Of a stretch of DNA of 64,000 bases, positions 52,948 through 60,600 are shown one piece after another; positions within the stretch are counted from its first letter, which is position 1; the number at the start of each line of letters is the position of its first letter. The position numbers and the translations under genes were made by a program. The DNA comes from Paenibacillus sp. FSL R5-0345 (lineage in GTDB: Bacteria > Bacillota > Bacilli > Paenibacillales > Paenibacillaceae): contig NZ_CP009281.1 of the NCBI RefSeq assembly GCF_000758585.1, forward strand, positions 992,001 through 1,056,000, read 5' to 3'. The notes below the pieces were generated by a model. The model saw nothing but the letters and a program-made list of their open reading frames with translations. It did no database searches and had not been told where the DNA came from.

Positions 52948-53919
52948 TCAAGTCTCGTAAATAATCGTCCCTGTTTCCGTGAGATCGTATCCGTGAATGG
53001 ACCCAAGCTCACTTTGAAAGGCTGGCGAGCGCAAAATATCAATCACAGCGGTGATCCACTGCTCATGCTCCGGTTTCTTTAGCATTACGAGATCATAACA
53101 CTCTTGAATCAAGGGGATGAAATCAATGCCGTCGACAATTTTGGCAGCTTTTTCGGTACCGATGGCCACATCGGCTTCTCCTCGTGCCACTTTACCAGCG
53201 ACCGCTAAATGGCTATTCTCTTCCTGCTCATATCCAGATAGGCTTGCAGCAGGAATGCCGTGCAATCGAAGTTGTTCATCCAATAAGACGCGTGCGCCTG
53301 CGCCTCGTTCTCTATTGATCAGTGTAAGTCCATCCTGTTGGAGATGAGACCACTCATGGAGACCTCTAGGGTTTCCCTTTTGAACATATAATCCTGCACT
53401 CCGAGTCAACAGACGGACTACAACATAAGGGAAGCCCACAAGTATTTTACGGATATAGGGAAGGTTATATTCTCCAGTATCGCCGTCGAGCAGATGAGTA
53501 CTAACGATGTCCGATTCTCCATGATACATGGCAATTAAACTATCGAGACTACCCGCGTAGGAACGAAGTGGGCGCTCAGTAGGCAAGGAACGTTCCAAAT
53601 ATGTGGCTAGAATATCGAGTGACATATCCTGACCCGTAATCACGAGGCTCTGTCCTGCAGCTTTACTGTTAACGTGGCCAGAATGTGAGGCAACTTGAGT
53701 TAGATTCGCCCCAGCAAAAGTCAGTGGTAATGTCGATGGGGCAATGCCACTCCGGGTATTTTGTTTGTAAGCTTCTAAATCGGATTGATCGACTCGCATC
53801 TGTTTTCCTACACGGTAGGAGGGAAGCTCCCCTTTTTTGATCAGGTCATATACTTTTAATTTAGAGATCTTTAGTAAGCGTGCGATTTCCTCAGCCGTAT
53901 AGGATGTATTATCAGACAT
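52948..53919 (-). CDS. HTH regulator with periplasmic-binding-protein-like domain (molybdate type)
   Basis: This 323-residue protein has an excisionase-like helix-turn-helix (residues 5-55, YTAEEIARLLKISKLKVYDLIKKGELPSYRVGKQMRV). A PBP-like ligand domain follows (about 95-320), with VITGQDMSLDILATYL, INRERGAGARVLLDEQL and GEADVAIGTEKAA. Such one-component regulators are linked with molybdate or tungstate genes. GGAGG fits ATG at 53919; the frame extends upstream to 53952. It faces modA-modB tail to tail and probably controls them. Confidence 0.88.
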   Translation of the reverse strand: MSDNTSYTAEEIARLLKISKLKVYDLIKKGELPSYRVGKQMRVDQSDLEAYKQNTRSGIAPSTLPLTFAGANLTQVASHSGHVNSKAAGQSLVITGQDMSLDILATYLERSLPTERPLRSYAGSLDSLIAMYHGESDIVSTHLLDGDTGEYNLPYIRKILVGFPYVVVRLLTRSAGLYVQKGNPRGLHEWSHLQQDGLTLINRERGAGARVLLDEQLRLHGIPAASLSGYEQEENSHLAVAGKVARGEADVAIGTEKAAKIVDGIDFIPLIQECYDLVMLKKPEHEQWITAVIDILRSPAFQSELGSIHGYDLTETGTIIYET

Positions 53920-53985
53920 GATAAAAGCCTCCAGAACTTCATAATAGGACAAGACTACCTTATTTTGAAGTCCTGTGCAATTAGG

Positions 53986-54735
53986 CTATTGTGGTTTACC
54001 CGCCTGCTGTGTGTTGGATAATTTGATCAATTCTGATACGGTGACAAATCGATAACCTTGCTTTTCTAATTCCGGTAAAATAATTTTAAGCGCTTCTCTG
54101 GTCTGAGATTGACCATGTACATGGTCATGAAACAGAACGATGTCGCCATTATGTGCATTTCGAATAACCTTATTCGCGATACTCTGAACCCCAGGGCGAT
54201 TCCAGTCCCGTGTATCCTGATGCCAGGACCATAAAATAGGCTTTAATCCCATATTATTCGAAATATCAACTAGTGTCTCATCATACATTCCACCTGGAGG
54301 TCTGAACAAAGAGCTATGCTTTCCAGAGACCTTTATAATTTCTTCCTCAGTTAATTTCAGCTCTCGCTCAAACTGGGCCTTATTAATAGGTTTTCTAAAA
54401 TAAACGTGATTGTAGGTATGGTTAGCTAATTCATGCCCTTCGGAAATGACTCGTTTCGCCACATCTGGATATGTTGCAATTCTTTTTCCAATAGCAAAAA
54501 AGGTGCATTTTGCATGATATTGACTCAATACCTTTAATATTTGATCGGTTTCAGAAGGGTCAGGACCGTCATCAAACGTCAATGCAATCACTTTTTGGTT
54601 AGTATGTACTTCCCAAATCATGTCTCCTCTTTTTTCGTAGTAGTCGCGGTTTTTACTTGGGCTACCTAGAGCAGAGTTCGTGAAGCATAACAAGAGAGAG
54701 AGGGTAGTCATCATAATTTTGCTGCTAGTTTTCAT
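53986..54735 (-). CDS. Secreted polysaccharide deacetylase (NodB/CE4 family)
   Basis: This 249-residue protein has a signal peptide (residues 1-24) and a NodB domain with ALTFDDGPDP (metal Asp), HELANHTYNH (two metal His), LFRPPGGMYD and ILWSWHQDTRDW. It ends with GDIVLFHDHVHG. CE4 enzymes remove acetyl groups from peptidoglycan, chitin-type or other N-acetylated polysaccharides outside the cell. AGGTGA precedes the ATG. The next gene upstream on this strand is a sortase-like protein. The target polymer is unknown, but the EPS cluster in this window makes matrix modification one option. Confidence 0.92.
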   Translation of the reverse strand: MKTSSKIMMTTLSLLLCFTNSALGSPSKNRDYYEKRGDMIWEVHTNQKVIALTFDDGPDPSETDQILKVLSQYHAKCTFFAIGKRIATYPDVAKRVISEGHELANHTYNHVYFRKPINKAQFERELKLTEEEIIKVSGKHSSLFRPPGGMYDETLVDISNNMGLKPILWSWHQDTRDWNRPGVQSIANKVIRNAHNGDIVLFHDHVHGQSQTREALKIILPELEKQGYRFVTVSELIKLSNTQQAGKPQ

Positions 54736-54787
54736 GAATTCACCTGTTTTTTTTATTTTAGAATGCTCCTTTGAATGGTCAAAATAT

Positions 54788-55420
54788 TCATAGTTTCAGT
54801 TTTGCAAAGACAATCAGCCTTTTTTCATGTTCTTTCTTCTTTCTGCTATATCTGCCTGTGCAAGTAATAAGATTCATTCTAGCTTCAGTAGACTTTCCGA
54901 AAATTCGTTCCAAGGGTGCTTCAGCAGTATTGAAGATTTCTACAGACTCTACAATATAAGTTAGTTTTCGTCCGTCTGAATTAGAGACGGTAATTTCATC
55001 ACCATGCTTGAGCTTTTTGAGTTTGAAAAAGACAGCTGGACCTATATAACTGTCCACATGTCCGTCTATAATTACATTGCCCTTTGCACCTGGCAAAATT
55101 CCTGGGTATAGAATTCCGGCAATATTGGTGTCTGTAGGGACGTCCATTTGTCCATCAGAGAGCAAAGTAACCGGTTCTATTTTGGCGCTTACCTTAATCG
55201 CTGGAATGTTTAGCTGAGTAGGCATAATAGGTTTGGGTAATGATGGTTTAATATTAATATCATTCTTTCGAATAGCTGTAGTAGGAGTTATTATCATTTC
55301 TTGTTGCTTTGTTTGCAACGGCTTAGTTTCTGGACTGCTTTCCTGTGAGTGTGAGTCATTACAACTGGCAGTGGTTAAAGTGATGACAATCAAGATTAAT
55401 GAATATATCCATTTTTTCAT
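54788..55420 (-). CDS. Sortase family protein (class F-like), lipoprotein signal
   Basis: This 210-residue protein has a lipobox-like TTASC at residues 16-20 and a Pro/Lys-rich linker. The sortase barrel follows (about 70-210), with NVIIDGHVDS (catalytic His), the catalytic Cys in LITCTGRY and Arg in HEKRLIVFA. Sortases cut sorting signals and join proteins to cell-wall acceptors. A small secreted protein ending MPKTG plus nine residues is encoded just upstream on the same strand and may be its substrate. No ribosome-binding site lies at the usual distance from the ATG. A hairpin terminator lies between the two genes. Confidence 0.87.
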   Translation of the reverse strand: MKKWIYSLILIVITLTTASCNDSHSQESSPETKPLQTKQQEMIITPTTAIRKNDINIKPSLPKPIMPTQLNIPAIKVSAKIEPVTLLSDGQMDVPTDTNIAGILYPGILPGAKGNVIIDGHVDSYIGPAVFFKLKKLKHGDEITVSNSDGRKLTYIVESVEIFNTAEAPLERIFGKSTEARMNLITCTGRYSRKKKEHEKRLIVFAKLKL

Positions 55421-55431
55421 GTTTAAGAAAA

Positions 55432-55455
55432 GAAAGAGGGGATTCCCCCTCTTTC
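55432..55455 (-). terminator. Minus-strand terminator between the small secreted protein and the sortase
   Basis: GAAAGAGGGG pairs with CCCCTCTTTC around ATTC, and TTTTCTT follows on the minus strand. Confidence 0.7.
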
Positions 55456-55462
55456 ATCCTCC

Positions 55463-55777
55463 CTATTCAGTTTGTTCGCTAGCACCGCCGTGGCCTGTTT
55501 TTGGCATTTTAGTTGCTTTCATTTGAATGCTTTTAGTTTTAATGCTTTTTGCTTTTAAGCTCTTAGCCTTCATGCTCTTTGCATGAATTCCTTTAGTGGA
55601 GTGACTCTTCATATTCATTTTCTTTTCATGCATTTTATGTTCTTTTTCTTTCTTTATTTTCTCAGCATGTACTTTTTTCTCATGTTTCGTTTCGACTGGT
55701 GCAGCGGAAGCCGCAGAAGCAACGGATAGCATTAAGCAAGTGGATAAAAGAGCTACGGACAATTTCTTCATAATCAT
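55463..55777 (-). CDS. Small secreted Lys/Met/His-rich protein with MPKTG tail motif
   Basis: This 104-residue protein has a signal peptide (residues 1-26, ending ASAA). A very basic segment rich in Lys, His and Met includes about five KSxKxK-like repeats (residues 60-90). The C-terminal tail is MPKTGHGGASEQTE. MPKTG resembles a sortase sorting motif, but the usual hydrophobic helix and basic end are missing. AGGAGGA precedes the ATG. The sortase gene lies 43 bp downstream. It could be a sortase substrate or a metal-binding surface peptide. I know no named family. Confidence 0.7.
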   Translation of the reverse strand: MIMKKLSVALLSTCLMLSVASAASAAPVETKHEKKVHAEKIKKEKEHKMHEKKMNMKSHSTKGIHAKSMKAKSLKAKSIKTKSIQMKATKMPKTGHGGASEQTE

Positions 55778-55966
55778 TTAGTGGATTCCTCCTAGATGTT
55801 TTTTCCCTACGAAGATTAATATCTCCATTTCAGTTGCTTTTAGATTGGTGGATTACTTCCATTGGAGTTTGGGATTGGCATAGCAATTGTATTTTGATGT
55901 GAAAATTGTTATGAAAATGCCTTATAATGAAGTTCAATATACAGACATTTGGTTAGGGGTGGGAAT

Positions 55967-57376
55967 ATGACACTTATTGAGAAAAGAGAACACCGGCAGT
56001 ATCCGGAAATTACCCGCCTAGAAACGTCGAGAGCTGCTTATGAGCGTGATTACTCACGCTTGATTCATTCGCCTACTTTTCGTAGGCTGCAAGGCAAATC
56101 TCAAGTGTTCGGGGCTGGCACGGGTGATTATTACCGGACACGCCTAACTCATTCACTTGAAGTCGCACAAATTGCTCGAGAGGCAGCGAAAAGTCTGCTT
56201 AGATCTTACCCAGAGGTGGAGACAAGTAAGGCGGAGAATCCGGGGCTTGTTATAGATCCAGAGGTCGTAGAATGCGCGGCCATAGCACACGACTTTGGTC
56301 ATCCGCCCTTCGGTCATAAAGGGGAAGAGGTGCTGGATAGCATACTGGAGCAGCTAATTGAAAAAAAGACGAATGAGGCTGCACAACAAGCTGGTGCAAC
56401 GGGTGCTGATAAGTTGTTCATTCATGAGCAGATGAAGCAGCGCTATGAACATTTTGAAGGCAACGCTCATAACTTTCGATTGATTATGTTTCTAGAGAAG
56501 CGTGAGAACATTGATGGACTAAATCTGTCGGATGCCGTGCTCCTCGGAGTTAACAAATATCCTTTTCCCGGCACCTCGTTAAAAAAGGGGATGTACCTTC
56601 ATGAGTGGGCATATATTTCGGAGATTCGCAAAGAGTGGGGAATCCCGGCAGGGAAGAAAACGTTGGAAGCTCAACTGATGGACCTTTGCGACGATATCGC
56701 CTATTCTGCACATGATTTGGAGGATGGAATTAAGGCTGGAAAGATTGAAGTGCATGAACACTTTATGCATGATTCCTATATTCAACGACTAATCGTGGAG
56801 AAGATCACAACGTTAGAGGATTTCTTTTGGAAGGGTTGGGAGGAGGAAGGTATTCGCGCTAAGGTTGAAGAGGTGCTTAGTTCATTTCTTAGAGTATGGA
56901 TGGAAAAGATGCCAACTTGCGAGAATGACTATTCCAGAACTCGGCGTGAAGTTAAGGCTTATTGGGTAAGCACCTTTGTTGCAAGTTTAGGTGTGATTCC
57001 TGATGGAGACTGGAAGAAGGTCACCTTTATAAAGGAAGGAAAAGAAGATGAGGATATGCTGCGGACCGTAAGCGTGCTGAAAAGCTTTGCTTGGGTTACG
57101 ATGATTCGTGATCTACGTGTGCAGCGGCTACAGAAGCGTAGTGAGTGGATTTTACGCCGTTTATGGGGAGCTTTTCTTGATCCGCAGACGTCCAAAGCCA
57201 TTATTCCCTCAGATTGGCTGCAACGCTTCGAGAAAGATCAGAAACAAGCCAATCCCATCTGGACTTGGGAACATATGGTGATTGATTATATCGCAGGGAT
57301 GACGGATGCCTTTGCTGAAAAAATATATAATGAGCTATATGGATTGAAAGTCGGATCGATTTATGATTTGGATTAA
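55967..57376 (+). CDS. dgt: dGTPase family protein (deoxyguanosinetriphosphate triphosphohydrolase, HD domain)
   Basis: This 469-residue protein has the dGTPase N-terminus (SRLIHSPTFRRLQGKSQVF) and TRLTHSLEVAQIAREAAKSL. The HD motif sits in ECAAIAHDFGHPPFGHKG and the later metal Asp in DLCDDIAYSAHDLEDG. Family members convert dGTP to deoxyguanosine and triphosphate. The length suits the long (type 1-like) group. The frame is open from 55949, but GGGGTGGG fits ATG at 55967. A clear terminator follows. Confidence 0.92.
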   Translation: MTLIEKREHRQYPEITRLETSRAAYERDYSRLIHSPTFRRLQGKSQVFGAGTGDYYRTRLTHSLEVAQIAREAAKSLLRSYPEVETSKAENPGLVIDPEVVECAAIAHDFGHPPFGHKGEEVLDSILEQLIEKKTNEAAQQAGATGADKLFIHEQMKQRYEHFEGNAHNFRLIMFLEKRENIDGLNLSDAVLLGVNKYPFPGTSLKKGMYLHEWAYISEIRKEWGIPAGKKTLEAQLMDLCDDIAYSAHDLEDGIKAGKIEVHEHFMHDSYIQRLIVEKITTLEDFFWKGWEEEGIRAKVEEVLSSFLRVWMEKMPTCENDYSRTRREVKAYWVSTFVASLGVIPDGDWKKVTFIKEGKEDEDMLRTVSVLKSFAWVTMIRDLRVQRLQKRSEWILRRLWGAFLDPQTSKAIIPSDWLQRFEKDQKQANPIWTWEHMVIDYIAGMTDAFAEKIYNELYGLKVGSIYDLD

Positions 57377-57395
57377 ATAAAGGTGAAGATTAAAG

Positions 57396-57428
57396 CAGGT
57401 CTCCAATGAATTGGAGACCTGTTTTTTT
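57396..57428 (+). terminator. Rho-independent terminator after the dGTPase gene
   Basis: CAGGTCTCC pairs with GGAGACCTG around AATGAATT, and seven T follow. Confidence 0.9.
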
Positions 57429-57684
57429 GTCTTTTGGTGAACCATAAATATTTTGTTAGTATTTTGTTAGCTATTCTTTAAATGTATAAATGCCAATTAA
57501 CCCGCTTAACGACTCTATTTTCTAACAAAACTATTATTTTTGTGAATAAGTTATTGTTAATATAGGTGTTTGGTGCTAATATAATAACTAAATTGTTATT
57601 GGAAATAAATTGGGAGGTTGATAAAGAAGTCGAGTTTTGTACTTGAACAAAATGAAAACCTTTACAAAACAGGAGGTAAATTGA
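57429..57684 (+). other. Long AT-rich leader of the SLH-GH26 gene
   Basis: The gap between dgt and the SLH-GH26 gene is over 300 bp. Apart from the terminator it holds the promoter at 57554-57582, a hairpin TTTTGT-acttga-ACAAAA at 57635-57652 and the AGGAGGT ribosome-binding site. A GGGAGG directly before a TTG at 57618 opens a frame into the gene, but the spacing is zero. No other gene is seen. Confidence 0.6.
57554..57582 (+). promoter_or_regulatory. Sigma-A-type promoter of the SLH-GH26 gene
   Basis: TTGTTA and TAATAT are separated by exactly 17 bp, which leaves an untranslated leader of about 95 nt. Confidence 0.62.
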
Positions 57685-60600
57685 ATGAAGAGGTTCAAAA
57701 AAAGCTTGATTCTATTTCTTACAGCAATAATGCTTGTTACAATGGCTGCACCTGCGTTAGCTAACGGAAAAACAAAAGAAAACCTCAAGACGCACTGGGC
57801 TGGAGAAAGTGTAGATAAGTGGCAAGGTAACGGTGTTGTTCAAGGTTATCCGGACGGTTCTTTTAAGCCGGATCATAAAGTTACGCGTGCTGAGCTTGTA
57901 AGTATCATTAATAAGCTATTTGGATTTAGCACTCTTTCGGAAACGTCATTCTCGGATGTGCCTGCTAAAGCTTGGTATGCAAGCGCTTTATCTATTGCGA
58001 AGCAAGCTGGTTATTATAAAGGTTTTCCTGACAATAAAGCGAAAGCGGATGCTGAAGTCACTCGTCAAGATGCTGCAACATTACTTGCTTCTGTTTTTTC
58101 ACTGGAGCCAGGGACTAAAGTGAGTACCTTTGCAGATCAAGCATCCATCAGCGTTTATGCTAAAGATGCGATCGGGGCATTGAGCGGAATTCTATCCGGC
58201 TATCCAGACGGTACATTTCGTCCAAACGACTCGATTACAAGAGCAGAGGTAGTTACTATCGTGGACAGATTGGTTAGCGGCTACTACAATACAGCGGGTA
58301 CATTCACTGGAGGAGATATCCAAGGGAATGTTGTCATTAACCGTAGTGGGGTTGAACTTAAGAATGCGGCTGTCTCAGGTAATCTTTATTTAACCTCCGG
58401 GATAGGTAATGGTGAGGGTGTTTTAGAGGATGCAACTGTGAAAGGTAATGTTTTTGTATCTGGTGGTGGAGAGCATTCGATTCATTTGAAAAACTCTAAA
58501 TTGGCTTCTGTAAAAGTGAATCGTCCTGAAGGGAAAGTACGGGTCGTTGTAGATGGCGGGACAGTAATCACTCAGTTGACTATTGATAGCGTTTCTATTA
58601 TAGAAGTAGGTTCAGGTTCTATAATTGATCAGCTTGTGATTGGTAGTGCTGCTACGGGAACATTGATTACAACTAAAGGTACCATTAGTAAGCTTGTAGT
58701 AGGTGCTTCCTCTGTTGTCTTGAATGGAGTGACTTTAGTAGCGGGAACATACACTGTGAAGGATGGAGTTCTTGTTGGACAAGGAACAAGCACGCCAGCA
58801 CCTGGTGGCTCAGGGGGTACGGGTATAGCGCCTACAGCAACACCAGTACCGACGATTACTCCAGAACCTACGGCAACAGTTGCTCCAACGGCAACACCGG
58901 AAGCTGGAATTCATATCGTTGACGTTGATGCATCGGCCGCTACCAAATCGCTGTTTGCTTATCTGGACAGCATGAGCGGCAAACAGATCATGTTCGGGCA
59001 TCAGCATGATACTACTGTCTCTTTTGCTGGTAAGGATAAGAATGGAAATGTTATTTCTGACGTATACAGCTCCACCGGTGATTATCCTGCAGTTTTTGGT
59101 TGGGATACACTTAGCTTAGATGGATATGAGAATCCTCCTGGAGTTAGCGGAGATTATGAAGCGAGTAGATTAGGACTATCCGCTGCCATGAAGCAGGCAC
59201 ATGATTTGGGTGGTATTGTGACGCTAAGTACACATCCTTATAACATGGTGACGGGTGGAGATTTTAAGGATACTAGTAATACTCCGGGAGCGAGTCATTC
59301 GGTGGTATCGCGTATATTGCCGGGCGGAGATAAGAATGGAGAGCTTAATAAATACCTCGATCGTATCGCTAATTTTGCCAATAATCTAAAAGATGATGAG
59401 GGCGACCTGATTCCGGTCCTGTTCCGACCTTTCCATGAACAAAACGGAGGTTGGTTCTGGTGGGGTGCGGCTACAACGACGAAGAGTGAATACGCGGAAC
59501 TGTACAGATATACAGTTGAATACCTGCGCGATGTTAAGGGCGTTCATAACTTCCTTTATGTCTTCTCACCAAACGGATCTTTTAATGGAAATGAAAGTGA
59601 ATATTTAACGACTTATCCAGGTGATCAGTTTGTTGATATTCTTGGAATGGACCAGTATGACAATAAGGAGAATGCCGGTTCGGAAGCTTTCCTGGGTGGT
59701 CTTGTTAAAGACCTTAAGATGATTTCTCAGCTTGCTCAAGACAAAGGTAAGATTGTTACCCTATCTGAATATGGTTATAGTGCTGCTGGTATGAAAACAA
59801 CAGGCAATAATGAGCTGGAATGGTTCACTAAAGTATTAAATGCGATCAAGGCTGACCCTGATGCGGCAAAAATATCGTATATGCTGACTTGGGCAAACTT
59901 CGGTGAAGGTAATAATCTGTATGTTCCTTATAAGAATGTTCCTAACAAAGCAGATCATGAGTTGCTTCCCGATTTTGTGAATTTCTATAAAGATGATTTC
60001 ACGGCTTTTGCGAGTGATGTGAAAGATGATAATAAGTACAATCTCGAGGTTGAAGTAGCAGGAAAGAAACCTTTCATGCACATCGTAACTCCAAATAATA
60101 TCAGTACAATAACAGATGCCGTAACCGTCATTCGGGCCAAGGTATTAAATGCAGTGCCTAGCAAAGTGACTTATACTGTGGCTGATTCTGGAGTAGAGGT
60201 GGAAATGACGCTAGGTGCGGATGGTTACTATAGCGCTTCATGGCAGCCAGACGCTGGTCTCAACGGCAGTTCAACTGAGATTACAGTGAGAGCATACGGA
60301 ACCGGAGATGCTACTCTTACGCAAACTAACTCCGTATTCTTAAAAATCAATGAAGTGCCAATAAAAGTGATTACTTTTGATACGGAGAAGGATTTGGAGC
60401 AAATCCAAAACAATGGTACTTGGTCTGGGCTTACAAATAACGCAGAAACGATCAAGACTGTATTACAACATGCGTCACTTGATGCTGACGGTAAGCTCGT
60501 TATTAACATTACAGAAGGGCTATCCGACGAGGATACTTGGCAGGAACTGAAGCTGCAATTGAATGATCTGGCGCTGGATGGAGTAGATCTCTCCCAAGTT

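Noticed and set aside
57618..57760. Possible leader frame overlapping the start of the SLH-GH26 gene
   Set aside because: The GGGAGG directly abuts the TTG, so initiation is unlikely. The frame overlaps the signal peptide region of the real gene.
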